Positions 36,212-44,910 of a stretch of DNA of 64,000 nucleotides are shown piece by piece (within the stretch, counting starts at the first letter, position 1; every line of letters begins with the position of its first letter). Position numbers and translations under genes: made by a program. The stretch comes from Citrobacter amalonaticus (GTDB lineage: Bacteria; Pseudomonadota; Gammaproteobacteria; Enterobacterales; Enterobacteriaceae). The notes under the pieces were generated by a model. It did not search any database. It saw only the letters and a program-made list of their open reading frames with translations, and had not been told where the DNA came from. The stretch lies in NCBI RefSeq assembly GCF_002918555.1, contig NZ_PQMB01000003.1, positions 62,491 to 126,490 of the forward strand, written 5' to 3'.

Positions 36212-37690
36212 TCACTGCCGCGCCTCAATCCGTTGCAGCATATAAGGAAAGAATGGGTTCGACGTCACGCGCATCAGCGTATCCATCCCCACCAGCAGCG
36301 TGGATGTCTCTCCCCGCAGAGCAATCGTCCCCATACTGATCCCATAGCGGTTCAGCTCATCCGGTTTGAGTCCATACAATGAATCGCTCAGCGGAAACGG
36401 CACCGCCACATGCGACAGCGAATACATCTCCTGCGGCCAGGCCAGCGCCAGTCTCTGAACCTGCTCCTGGTCCTCCCCGGCCTGGGTATCTCGCGCAACG
36501 GCGTCCAGCGTATCTGGCGCCGCGTTGGTGATAATTGTCGTGCGATAGTTACGCGGCGCAGGCGGTAACAACAGGGTCATAGCGGTGTACGATGAGGTGC
36601 GTAGCAGCGGGCGCAAACTGGCAGCCTGATTGATATCGAACAGCACCAGCTCACTGCCATTGTTGCCCAGGTGACGATAAAACGAATCCACCACCGCGCG
36701 GGTACTCACCGTGGAATCCATGATTGACTGAAAGGTCAGTGCCGGCGGCAACGCATTAAGGCGAGCGCTCTGCGCATCCCGTGAAATCTGCTGCTGCAAC
36801 GCTTTCGTCAACAGCCAGGACTGACGCGCGGCATTAACCGGAAACGAGTTGTATTTAAACGGATTATATTCCGGCGTGACGTTCATCCACGCGGCTTTGG
36901 CAAACGACGGAAACAGCGCGGGCAGACCTGCCAGCCCGGCAAAACGGGCAAAGGCCGTCACGCCGATCATCGGCGACATCAGAATAAGCTGCTGAGGACG
37001 ACGCAGCGAGCGGTCTTCCAGCGCGTCCAGCGTATACTTGAGCGCCAGCGCACCACCGTTGGAATAGCCCACCAGGTGCAATGGCACATTGCGCCCTGCG
37101 AGCCGGGTCGCCTCGCGAACCGCCAGCCGTGCGGCAGCCAGCCACTGCTCCCACTCCACCGCCGTTAATGCCCCAGGCGCGGTGCCGTGCCCAGGCAGGC
37201 GCGGCACGACGGCAATAAAACCGCGTTGCTGGTAAGACGCCGCGATGTATTTCATGCTGTAGGGTGAGTCCGTTAAACCATGCAGTAACACAGCGACGCC
37301 GCGCGGTTGCCCCTGCGGCATAAGCACGTACGAACGATTGCCATTGGGTGATAACTGCGACGGATAAACCCGACTACCGGCATAAAAACGGTTGATGGGC
37401 GTCCGCTCATCTGGCTTCAGTTTATCCGCCACTTCTGTTTTCAGATTGCCAAACAGCGCCTCTTCCCGCGCCAGGTACTGTGGGAAGGTCGCGTTTTCCA
37501 GCTCTTTAGCGGACATTTCATTGCCCGTCCAGGTATGCCAGAGATGCAGATCTGGGCCACTTTCCGTCTGATAAATCCGCACCCCAAGAAACACCATCAG
37601 CACCACCAGCAGCGTCAGTACCACATGTTTGATGAGCGATGCCAGCCCGGACCGCATCCATTTAACCCGCCGAAAAAGCCCTTTGATCAT
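36212..37690 (-). CDS. Membrane-anchored alpha/beta hydrolase
   Basis: A 492-residue protein. One N-terminal membrane helix (about 18-42) anchors it. The alpha/beta-hydrolase core (about 125-330) has the oxyanion motif VLLHGLTDSPYSMKY and the nucleophile elbow GYSNGGA; PRLPGHGTAPG is typical of lysophospholipase/monoacylglycerol-lipase relatives. The substrate is unknown. The start codon overlaps the stop of the LysR gene by one base (TAATG), so the hydrolase is translated as part of a LysR-first operon. A similar gene sits beside tct in Salmonella from memory. Confidence 0.82.
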   Translation of the reverse strand: MIKGLFRRVKWMRSGLASLIKHVVLTLLVVLMVFLGVRIYQTESGPDLHLWHTWTGNEMSAKELENATFPQYLAREEALFGNLKTEVADKLKPDERTPINRFYAGSRVYPSQLSPNGNRSYVLMPQGQPRGVAVLLHGLTDSPYSMKYIAASYQQRGFIAVVPRLPGHGTAPGALTAVEWEQWLAAARLAVREATRLAGRNVPLHLVGYSNGGALALKYTLDALEDRSLRRPQQLILMSPMIGVTAFARFAGLAGLPALFPSFAKAAWMNVTPEYNPFKYNSFPVNAARQSWLLTKALQQQISRDAQSARLNALPPALTFQSIMDSTVSTRAVVDSFYRHLGNNGSELVLFDINQAASLRPLLRTSSYTAMTLLLPPAPRNYRTTIITNAAPDTLDAVARDTQAGEDQEQVQRLALAWPQEMYSLSHVAVPFPLSDSLYGLKPDELNRYGISMGTIALRGETSTLLVGMDTLMRVTSNPFFPYMLQRIEARQ

Positions 37691-38580
37691 TATCTTAATC
37701 CCAGCATTCCGTTCATCAGATGTGCCACAAACTGCGTCAGTTTAGGCAGAGGACGTAAATCCTGCCGCCACAGCAGGTGAATCGGTCTCGGCTGCGGCGT
37801 GAATGCCTCCAGCACCCGCACCAGTTTGCCGCTGCTCAACGCCTCCGCCAGCAGAACCTCCGGTTGCAGCAATAATCCCGCCCCGGCTATCGCCGCCATC
37901 CGCAGACCATGCCCGTCATTACAGCGCAGGATCGCATCACGTTTCCACCTCACCTCGCCTTCCACTCCCGGCAGTTTCCACTCGTTCCGCGCCGTCCACA
38001 CCGTATGCGATAAACACAGGTGTGAGGCAAGGTCGGCGGGCGTGCGGGGCATCCCGTGACGCGCGATATACTCAGGCGAGGCACAAATCACCATCCGGTA
38101 ATCGCATAAATATCTGGCGACCACATCGGTAAGGCGAATGTCGCCAATGCGGATGGCAAGATCAACACCTTCGTCCACTAAATCCACCATCCGGTTGGTC
38201 AGATCCAGCTCAATACGCACCTCCGGCCAGGCCTGCAGAAAAGTCGCCGCCAGCGGTGAAATAACACAGGCGCCGAACGACGTTGGCGCGCTGACTCTCA
38301 GTGTTCCCGCCGGGGCAACGCGCAGCCGCTCAACGGCGCTTTCGGCTATTGAGACCTGCTCCAGCACGCGTCGCGCCTCTTCAAGGTAAACGCGTCCGGA
38401 CTCAGTGAGGCTCTGGCGGCGGGTATTACGTTCCAGCAGACGTGTACCCAGCAGTGACTCCAGCAGCGCGATATATTTGCCGACCATCACCGCCGACATC
38501 TCCAGCCGCGCAGCCGCCCCGGTAAAACTGCCGCTCTCCGCAACGGCGATAAAGGTTTCCATTGCCCGCAGCTTATCCAT
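37690..38580 (-). CDS. LysR-family regulator divergent from an SDR-like gene
   Basis: A 296-residue LysR protein of the large CrgA/DsdC-like branch. The HTH is near the N terminus (FIAVAESGSFTGAAARLEMS, AVMVGKYIALLESLLGTRLL). The substrate-binding domain begins near 90 (APAGTLRVSAPTSFGACVIS). It is divergent from the SDR-like gene (98 bases apart), the usual geometry for LysR control of a neighbour, and is followed by a one-base overlap with the hydrolase gene. Met7 is an alternative start. Confidence 0.87.
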   Translation of the reverse strand: MDKLRAMETFIAVAESGSFTGAAARLEMSAVMVGKYIALLESLLGTRLLERNTRRQSLTESGRVYLEEARRVLEQVSIAESAVERLRVAPAGTLRVSAPTSFGACVISPLAATFLQAWPEVRIELDLTNRMVDLVDEGVDLAIRIGDIRLTDVVARYLCDYRMVICASPEYIARHGMPRTPADLASHLCLSHTVWTARNEWKLPGVEGEVRWKRDAILRCNDGHGLRMAAIAGAGLLLQPEVLLAEALSSGKLVRVLEAFTPQPRPIHLLWRQDLRPLPKLTQFVAHLMNGMLGLR

Positions 38581-38678
38581 ATTACAAACCTCTGGTTAGT
38601 AATCATCTAACGTTATGCCAGTTTATCCCATTTCTGTTTTATTAAAGAATTGAGGCTCACCACATACAGGAGTCGGTC

Positions 38679-39281
38679 ATGAAAATCATCATCATTGGTG
38701 CCAGCGGCACCGTCGGACGTGCTGTGGCAGAAGAACTTAGCCGCAAGCATGATGTCATCCGCGTGGGTCGCACTCAGGGCGACCACCGGGTGGATATCAC
38801 CTCGCAAGAGAGCGTGCAGGCGCTGTTTGAAAAAACCGGTCAGGTGGATGCGATTGTTTCTGCCGCAGGCGGGGTGTTCTTTGGCCCGCTGTCCGATATG
38901 ACGGATCGTGATTTTAACCAGGGTATACAGGACAAACTGTTAGGGCAAATTCGCCTGGCGCTTACCGGGCAGCACTACCTTAACGAAGGAGGGTCGATTA
39001 CGCTTATCGGCGGCATCATCGCCCACGAGCCGATCGCTCAGGGGGCAAACGCCGCCGCGGTGAATGCCGGACTGGAAGGCTTTGTTCGCGCCGCGGCCTG
39101 TGAATTGCCACGGGGGATCCGAATCAATTTAATCAGCCCCACCGTACTGACTGAATCCGCAGAGGCCTTTGACGGTTTCTTCCCCGGCTTTGAAAGCGTG
39201 CCTGCGGCAACGGTCGCCCACGCTTATCGCCGCAGCGTGGAGGGCGTACAAACCGGGCGAGTCTACAAAATCGGCTACTAA
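38679..39281 (+). CDS. Short SDR-fold protein lacking the catalytic YxxxK
   Basis: A 200-residue Rossmann protein. The nucleotide motif IIGASGTVG opens the chain, with HRVDITSQESVQALF and DAIVSAAGGVFFG following the SDR pattern. Where active SDRs have YSASKAALEGF, this protein reads AAAVNAGLEGF, so both the catalytic Tyr and Lys are missing. It may bind NADP(H) without acting as a standard dehydrogenase, or use other residues. It is transcribed away from a LysR gene that probably regulates it, and ends at a 14-bp hairpin. Confidence 0.8.
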   Translation: MKIIIIGASGTVGRAVAEELSRKHDVIRVGRTQGDHRVDITSQESVQALFEKTGQVDAIVSAAGGVFFGPLSDMTDRDFNQGIQDKLLGQIRLALTGQHYLNEGGSITLIGGIIAHEPIAQGANAAAVNAGLEGFVRAAACELPRGIRINLISPTVLTESAEAFDGFFPGFESVPAATVAHAYRRSVEGVQTGRVYKIGY

Positions 39282-39288
39282 GAAAAGC

Positions 39289-39329
39289 GCTTCCTCGCCT
39301 CTTGTGTCAGGAGTGAGAGGCGAGGAAGC
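39289..39329 (+). terminator. Hairpin after the SDR-like gene
   Basis: A perfect 14-bp inverted repeat starting GCTTCCTCGCC, with a 13-nt loop, begins 8 bases after the stop codon. No T tract follows, so it may protect the 3' end rather than terminate by itself. Confidence 0.6.
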
Positions 39330-39459
39330 ACGTCTGCGCAATCGCGCTTGAACATTAACCCTCTTACCTTCTGCTTTAAAATCAGGGGTTTTGGCCCCTG
39401 AAACAACGTCCGGGCATCCCTGATTCGGTCCTGTCTCGCAGCACCATGATGTTAAATAT

Positions 39460-39493
39460 TTGTTTGTTTTGATCACAAAAACAAAACAAACAA
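39460..39493. promoter_or_regulatory. Perfect inverted repeat upstream of glaH
   Basis: TTGTTTGTTTT and AAAACAAACAA form a perfect 11-bp inverted repeat with a 12-base spacer that contains GATCACA, a CRP half-site-like sequence. It sits about 105-140 bases upstream of glaH. In E. coli this promoter is cAMP-CRP and sigma-S dependent, so the region is the right place for activator binding. The exact protein is unproven. Confidence 0.4.
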
Positions 39494-39500
39494 GCTTACT

Positions 39501-39532
39501 TTGTGTGCGTTTATCGAAAATGTAGATATTTT
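39501..39532 (+). promoter_or_regulatory. Candidate GlaR (CsiR) operators before glaH
   Basis: TTGT-N5-TTTA at 39501-39513 and ATGT-N5-TTTT at 39520-39532 match, one of them exactly, the TTGTN5TTTT / ATGTN5TTTT half sites I recall as reported for the CsiR/GlaR repressor at the E. coli csiD promoter. The repressor gene lies at the end of the same cluster. Confidence 0.55.
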
Positions 39533-39598
39533 TAGATTATGGCTACGAAATGAGCATCGCCATGTCTCCCTGATAATCTACTGAGAGGATCGATTCTG

Positions 39599-40576
39599 AT
39601 GAATGCACTGACCGCCGTAAAACCGAACGCAGATGATTTAGCCCGGAACTACACCGGCTTTACCCTCACGCCTTCGGCGCAATCCCCGCGCCTGCTGGAG
39701 CTCACCTTTTGCGCGGAAACGACAGCGCAATTCTTGCAGCAGGTGGCGCAGTGGCCGGTGCAGGCGCTGGAATACAAGTCCTTTCTGCGTTTCAGGGTCG
39801 GTAAAATCCTCGACGATCTGTGCGCCAGTCAGCTTCAACCGCTGTTGATTAAAACGTTGCTGGATCGCGCTGAGGGCGCGCTGCTGATCAACGCCGTGGG
39901 AATTGATGACGTGGCCCAGGCCGACGACATGGTCAAGCTGGCGACGGCGGTGGCTCATCTTATCGGACGTTCCAATTACGATGCGATGAGCGGGCAATAT
40001 TATGCGCGTTTTGTGGTGAAAAATGTCGACAACTCAGACAGCTACCTGCGCCAGCCGCATCGTGTGATGGAGTTACATAACGATGGCACCTATGTCGAAG
40101 AGATCACCGATTATGTGCTGATGATGAAGATCGACGAGCAGAATATGACCGGTGGCAACTCGCTGCTGCTGCACCTTGACGACTGGGAGCATCTGGAGCA
40201 GTACTTCACCCATCCGCTGGCGCGTCGTTCCATGCGCTTTGCCGCACCGCCGAGCAAAAACGTCAGCCACGATGTGTACCATCCGGTGTTCGATGTCGAC
40301 CAGCAGGGCCGCCCGGTCATGCGCTATATCGACCAGTTCGTACAGCCAAAAGATTTTGAAGAGGGCGTCTGGCTCAGCGATCTTTCCGATGCGCTGGAAA
40401 CCAGCAAAAACATCCTTTCCGTTCCGGTTTCGGTGGGTAAATTCCTGCTCATCAACAACCTGTTCTGGCTGCACGGTCGCGATCGCTTTACCCCGCACCC
40501 GGACCTGCGCCGCGAGCTGATGCGCCAGCGCGGGTATTTCGCTTATTCCACCAGTCACTATCAAACGCACCAGTAA
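39599..40576 (+). CDS. glaH: Glutarate 2-hydroxylase (GlaH/CsiD)
   Basis: A 325-residue Fe(II)/2-oxoglutarate-dependent dioxygenase that hydroxylates glutarate to L-2-hydroxyglutarate. The iron triad H160, D162 (in MELHNDGTY) and H292 (in [12 protein letters not shown]) is intact, and the length equals the E. coli enzyme. It acts in cytoplasmic lysine/cadaverine breakdown via glutarate. It leads the glaH-lhgD-gabDTP cluster, with GAGAGG before the start; GlaR repression and stationary-phase induction are expected. Confidence 0.95.
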   Translation: MNALTAVKPNADDLARNYTGFTLTPSAQSPRLLELTFCAETTAQFLQQVAQWPVQALEYKSFLRFRVGKILDDLCASQLQPLLIKTLLDRAEGALLINAVGIDDVAQADDMVKLATAVAHLIGRSNYDAMSGQYYARFVVKNVDNSDSYLRQPHRVMELHNDGTYVEEITDYVLMMKIDEQNMTGGNSLLLHLDDWEHLEQYFTHPLARRSMRFAAPPSKNVSHDVYHPVFDVDQQGRPVMRYIDQFVQPKDFEEGVWLSDLSDALETSKNILSVPVSVGKFLLINNLFWLHGRDRFTPHPDLRRELMRQRGYFAYSTSHYQTHQ

Positions 40577-40595
40577 GCGCGAAGGAAATAAGCGG

Positions 40596-41864
40596 ATGTA
40601 TGACTTTGCGATCGTTGGCGGCGGCATCATCGGCATGTCGACCGCCATGCAATTGATTGAGGTTTATCCGGACGCCAGAATCGTCTTGCTGGAAAAAGAG
40701 TCCGGACCGGCCTGTCACCAGACAGGCCACAACAGCGGCGTGATCCATGCCGGGGTCTACTACACCCCCGGCAGTCTGAAAGCACAGTTTTGTCTGGCCG
40801 GAAATCGCGCCACCAAAACCTTTTGCGATCAAAACGGTATCCGCTACGACACCTGCGGGAAGATGCTGGTCGCCACATCGGAACAGGAAATGGCGCGGAT
40901 GCGGGCGCTGTGGGATCGCACCGCCGCGAACGGCCTGGAGCGCGAGTGGCTCAGTGCGCAAGAACTCCGCGAGCGTGAGCCGAACATCACCGGGCTGGGC
41001 GGGATTTTCGTCCCCTCAAGCGGAATAGTCAGCTACCGTGAAGTGGCGGCAGCGATGGCGAAAATCTTTCAGTCCAGAGGCGGAAAGATTATCTACCACG
41101 CAGAAGTCAGCGGCCTGAAAGAGCACGCGACGGGCGTGGTGATCCACACGCGGCAGGGGCAGGAATTTGAAGCCTCCACGCTGATAAGTTGCTCCGGGCT
41201 GATGGCTGACAGACTGGTAAAAATGCTCGGCATCAAGCCCGGATTTATCATCTGCCCGTTCCGGGGAGAATATTTCCGCCTCGCGCCAGAGCATAATCAG
41301 ATCGTCAACCATCTGATCTACCCGATACCCGATCCGGCAATGCCGTTTCTTGGCGTTCATCTCACCCGCATGATTGACGGCAGCGTCACGGTAGGGCCAA
41401 ACGCGGTACTGGCCTTTAAACGTGAAGGTTACAGCAAACGCGACTTCTCTTTTACCGACACGCTGGAGATCCTCGGCTCTTCCGGTATCCGCCGGGTGCT
41501 GCAAAAAAATCTGCGTTCGGGCTTCAGTGAAATGAAAAACTCGCTGTGTAAAAGCGGCTACCTGCGGCTGGTGCAAAAGTACTGCCCCGGCCTGACGCAA
41601 AACGATCTGCAACCCTGGCCTGCGGGCGTGCGGGCGCAGGCGGTGTCACCGGACGGAAAGCTGATTGACGATTTTCTGTTCGTCACCACGCCGCGTTCAA
41701 TTCACACCTGCAACGCCCCTTCCCCGGCCGCGACTTCCGCGATTCCCATCGGCGCGCATATCGTCAGCAAAGTACAGACATTGCTGGCAGAACAGAGTAA
41801 TCCCGGACGCACGCTGCGTGCGGCACGTCGCGATGACTCATTACACGCCGCCTTTACTCGCTAG
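40596..41864 (+). CDS. lhgD: L-2-hydroxyglutarate dehydrogenase (LhgD/LhgO)
   Basis: A 422-residue FAD-dependent DAO-family oxidoreductase. The dinucleotide motif FAIVGGGIIGMS lies at residues 4-15, and the conserved HNSGVIHAGVYY flavin segment follows. It oxidises the GlaH product back to 2-oxoglutarate and passes electrons to the membrane quinone pool. It starts 19 bases after glaH with AAGGAAA upstream. Confidence 0.95.
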   Translation: MYDFAIVGGGIIGMSTAMQLIEVYPDARIVLLEKESGPACHQTGHNSGVIHAGVYYTPGSLKAQFCLAGNRATKTFCDQNGIRYDTCGKMLVATSEQEMARMRALWDRTAANGLEREWLSAQELREREPNITGLGGIFVPSSGIVSYREVAAAMAKIFQSRGGKIIYHAEVSGLKEHATGVVIHTRQGQEFEASTLISCSGLMADRLVKMLGIKPGFIICPFRGEYFRLAPEHNQIVNHLIYPIPDPAMPFLGVHLTRMIDGSVTVGPNAVLAFKREGYSKRDFSFTDTLEILGSSGIRRVLQKNLRSGFSEMKNSLCKSGYLRLVQKYCPGLTQNDLQPWPAGVRAQAVSPDGKLIDDFLFVTTPRSIHTCNAPSPAATSAIPIGAHIVSKVQTLLAEQSNPGRTLRAARRDDSLHAAFTR

Positions 41865-41870
41865 CCCCTG

Positions 41871-41978
41871 AATAATTCGGGTTGCAGGAAGGCGGTAAGC
41901 AGCCCCCCAGAGGCGAATCAGGGATGGGCCGGGTAACAAAGCCAACACGCCTGCAACCTGAAGTATGGCGGGGATAAA
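41871..41978 (+). repeat. Palindromic intergenic repeat, copy B
   Basis: ATTCGGGTTGCAGG opens and CCTGCAACCTGAAGTAT closes the element, an inverted pair of ends. It fills the lhgD-gabD gap. Related copies are at 15297-15404 and 58614-58733; the interiors differ more than the ends. Confidence 0.65.
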
Positions 41979-42000
41979 CATCTTAAGACAGGAAGCAAGT

Positions 42001-43449
42001 ATGCAACTTAACGATCCAACTTTGTTCCGTCAGCAGGCATTGATCGACGGACAGTGGCGTAATGCCAATAACGGCGAAGTGATTATCGTCACCAACCCCG
42101 CCAACGGCGAGCTGCTGGGCAACGTCCCCAAAATGGGCGCAGAGGAGACTCGCGAAGCCATTGATGCAGCCAGCCGCGCGCTGCCCGCCTGGCGTGCGCT
42201 CACCGCCAAAGAACGGGCGAATATTCTGCGCCGCTGGTTCAACCTGATGATGGAGCACCAGGACGATCTCGCCCGCCTGATGACGCTGGAACAGGGGAAA
42301 CCGCTGGCGGAAGCGAAAGGCGAAATAATTTATGCCGCCTCGTTTATTGAATGGTTTGCCGAAGAGGGCAAGCGTATCTATGGCGACACCATTCCGGGCC
42401 ACCAGGCCGACAAGCGGCTGATCGTCATCAAGCAGCCAATTGGCGTCACTGCCGCAATCACGCCGTGGAATTTTCCGTCGGCGATGATCACCCGCAAAGC
42501 CGGTCCGGCGCTGGCGGCAGGCTGCACAATGGTGCTCAAGCCCGCCAGCCAGACCCCCTACTCCGCGCTGGCGCTGGCGGAACTGGCTCTCCGCGCCGGG
42601 ATACCCGCCGGCGTGTTCAGCGTCATCACCGGCTCTGCCGGAGCCGTCGGCAATGAACTAACCAACAACCCGCTGGTGCGCAAGCTGTCGTTCACCGGCT
42701 CAACGGAAATTGGTCGACTGCTGATGGCGCAGTGCGCCAAAGACATCAAAAAGGTATCGCTGGAGTTGGGCGGCAACGCGCCGTTTATCGTTTTTGACGA
42801 TGCCGACCTCGATAAAGCCGTAGAGGGGGCGCTGGCATCGAAGTTTCGTAACGCCGGGCAGACCTGCGTCTGCGCCAATCGTCTGTACGTGCAGGATAGT
42901 GTGTATGACCGTTTCGCCGAAAAGCTTCAGCAGGCGGTGAACATGCTGCGTCCCGGCGACGGTCTGCAACCCGACGTCACCACCGGCCCGCTGATTGATG
43001 AGAAAGCGGTCGCCAAAGTTCAGGAACATATCGCCGATGCGCTGGAGAAAGGCGCCAGAGTGATTACCGGCGGCAAGGCGCATGAGCTGGGCGGTAATTT
43101 CTTCCAGCCCACCATTCTGGTGGACGTCCCCAACAACGCGAAGGTTGCCAAAGAAGAGACGTTTGGCCCGCTGGCTCCTCTGTTCCGCTTTAAGGACGAA
43201 GCCGACGTCATCAGGCAGGCCAACGATACCGAGTTCGGTCTGGCCGCCTATTTCTACGCCCGCGATTTAAGCCGCGTCTTTCGCGTCGGTGAAGCGCTGG
43301 AATACGGCATTGTCGGGATTAACACCGGAATTATCTCTAACGAAGTTGCCCCCTTCGGCGGGATTAAAGCCTCCGGCCTGGGCCGTGAGGGTTCCAGATA
43401 TGGCATCGAAGATTACTTAGAAATCAAATATATGTGCATCGGCCTTTAA
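42001..43449 (+). CDS. gabD: NADP-dependent succinate/glutarate semialdehyde dehydrogenase (GabD)
   Basis: A 482-residue aldehyde dehydrogenase, the same length as E. coli GabD. The NADP-binding and active-site blocks are complete: ITPWNFPSAMITRKAGPALA, SFTGSTEIGR, LELGGNAPFIVFDDAD with the general-base Glu, and NAGQTCVCANR with the nucleophilic Cys. It oxidises succinate semialdehyde (GABA route) and glutarate semialdehyde (lysine route). Start at 42001 follows GACAGGAAG; an in-frame start 36 bases upstream lies inside the repeat and is rejected. Confidence 0.96.
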   Translation: MQLNDPTLFRQQALIDGQWRNANNGEVIIVTNPANGELLGNVPKMGAEETREAIDAASRALPAWRALTAKERANILRRWFNLMMEHQDDLARLMTLEQGKPLAEAKGEIIYAASFIEWFAEEGKRIYGDTIPGHQADKRLIVIKQPIGVTAAITPWNFPSAMITRKAGPALAAGCTMVLKPASQTPYSALALAELALRAGIPAGVFSVITGSAGAVGNELTNNPLVRKLSFTGSTEIGRLLMAQCAKDIKKVSLELGGNAPFIVFDDADLDKAVEGALASKFRNAGQTCVCANRLYVQDSVYDRFAEKLQQAVNMLRPGDGLQPDVTTGPLIDEKAVAKVQEHIADALEKGARVITGGKAHELGGNFFQPTILVDVPNNAKVAKEETFGPLAPLFRFKDEADVIRQANDTEFGLAAYFYARDLSRVFRVGEALEYGIVGINTGIISNEVAPFGGIKASGLGREGSRYGIEDYLEIKYMCIGL

Positions 43450-43474
43450 TAAAAAAACGACTGGAGAACACCTG

Positions 43475-44758
43475 ATGAGCACCAATAAAGAGTTAATGCA
43501 GCGCCGCAGCGACGCCGTTCCTCGTGGCGTAGGACAGATCCACCCTATTTTCGCCGACCGCGCTGAAAACTGCCGGGTCTGGGATGTGGAAGGCCGTGAG
43601 TTTCTCGATTTCGCCGGGGGTATCGCGGTGCTGAATACCGGACACCTGCATCCGCAGATCGTCTCTGCCGTGGAAGAACAGCTGAAAAAACTGTCGCATA
43701 CCTGTTTTCAGGTACTGGCCTATGAGCCGTATCTGGAACTGTGCGAAATCATGAATAAAAAGGTGCCCGGCGATTTCGCCAAGAAAACCCTGCTGGTGAC
43801 CACCGGCTCCGAAGCGGTGGAAAACGCGGTGAAAATCGCCCGTGCGGCCACCAGACGCAGCGGCACGATTGCGTTTAGCGGGGCATACCACGGTCGTACT
43901 CACTACACCCTGTCGCTGACCGGGAAAGTGAATCCGTATTCTGCTGGCATGGGGCTGATGCCGGGTCACGTTTATCGCGCGCTCTACCCCTGCGCCCTGC
44001 ACGGCATCAGCGATGATGACGCCATCGCCAGTATTCAGCGTATCTTCAAAAACGATGCCGCCCCGGAAGACATCGCCGCCATCGTGATTGAACCGGTCCA
44101 GGGCGAAGGCGGTTTTTACGCCGCCTCGCCGGCCTTTATGCAGCGCCTGCGCTCACTCTGCGACGAACACGGGATTATGCTGATCGCCGATGAGGTGCAG
44201 AGTGGCGCTGGCCGCACCGGTACCCTGTTCGCCATGGAGCAGATGGGCGTTGCACCCGATCTTACCACCTTCGCCAAATCCATTGCCGGGGGCTTCCCGC
44301 TGGCGGGCGTGACCGGTCGCGCGGAAGTGATGGACGCCATCCCGCCGGGCGGACTGGGCGGCACCTACGCCGGAAATCCGATTGCCTGCGCCGCCGCGCT
44401 GGCGGTACTGAACATCTTCGAACAGGAAAACCTGCTGCAAAAAGCCAACGAGCTGGGGCAGACCCTGCGCGATGGCCTGCTGGCTATCGCGGAAACCCAC
44501 CGCGAGATCGGCGATGTCCGCGGGCTGGGGGCGATGATTGCTATCGAACTGTTCGAAAACGGCGACCACAGTAAACCGGATGCAAAACTGACGGCTGAAA
44601 TCGTCGCCCGCGCCCGCGACAAAGGGCTGATTCTGCTCTCCTGTGGGCCGTACTACAACGTACTGCGCATCCTCGTTCCACTCACTATAGAAGACGCGCA
44701 GATCCGTCAGGGGCTGGCGATCATCGCCCAATGTTTTGATGAGGCGAAGCAAGGTTAA
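43475..44758 (+). CDS. gabT: 4-aminobutyrate/5-aminovalerate aminotransferase (GabT)
   Basis: A 427-residue class III PLP transaminase. The PLP lysine is in TTFAKSIAGGFPLAG (about residue 268), with the upstream LIADEVQSGAGRTG aspartate motif and the TTGSEAVENAVKIARAATRR phosphate-binding block. It converts GABA or 5-aminovalerate plus 2-oxoglutarate to the semialdehyde that GabD oxidises. It follows gabD by 25 bases. Confidence 0.96.
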   Translation: MSTNKELMQRRSDAVPRGVGQIHPIFADRAENCRVWDVEGREFLDFAGGIAVLNTGHLHPQIVSAVEEQLKKLSHTCFQVLAYEPYLELCEIMNKKVPGDFAKKTLLVTTGSEAVENAVKIARAATRRSGTIAFSGAYHGRTHYTLSLTGKVNPYSAGMGLMPGHVYRALYPCALHGISDDDAIASIQRIFKNDAAPEDIAAIVIEPVQGEGGFYAASPAFMQRLRSLCDEHGIMLIADEVQSGAGRTGTLFAMEQMGVAPDLTTFAKSIAGGFPLAGVTGRAEVMDAIPPGGLGGTYAGNPIACAAALAVLNIFEQENLLQKANELGQTLRDGLLAIAETHREIGDVRGLGAMIAIELFENGDHSKPDAKLTAEIVARARDKGLILLSCGPYYNVLRILVPLTIEDAQIRQGLAIIAQCFDEAKQG

Positions 44759-44793
44759 CACTGTATTCGACCAATAAAAAACGCCATCCACAG

Positions 44794-44821
44794 GCCGGAT
44801 AAGGCGGAGCCGCCATCCGGC
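44794..44821. repeat. REP-type palindrome between gabT and gabP
   Basis: GCCGGATAAGGCG and CGCCATCCGGC form an imperfect inverted repeat typical of enterobacterial REP units. It sits in the 152-base gabT-gabP gap and may stabilise or attenuate the transcript. Confidence 0.8.
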
Positions 44822-44910
44822 AGACAGGGTCAATAACAATAATACGCGTGCCCCGGCGCGGGAATGCCGGGGTGCTCTCCCAAGTGAAATACTTTCGAGA
44901 GGTTTAAAAG

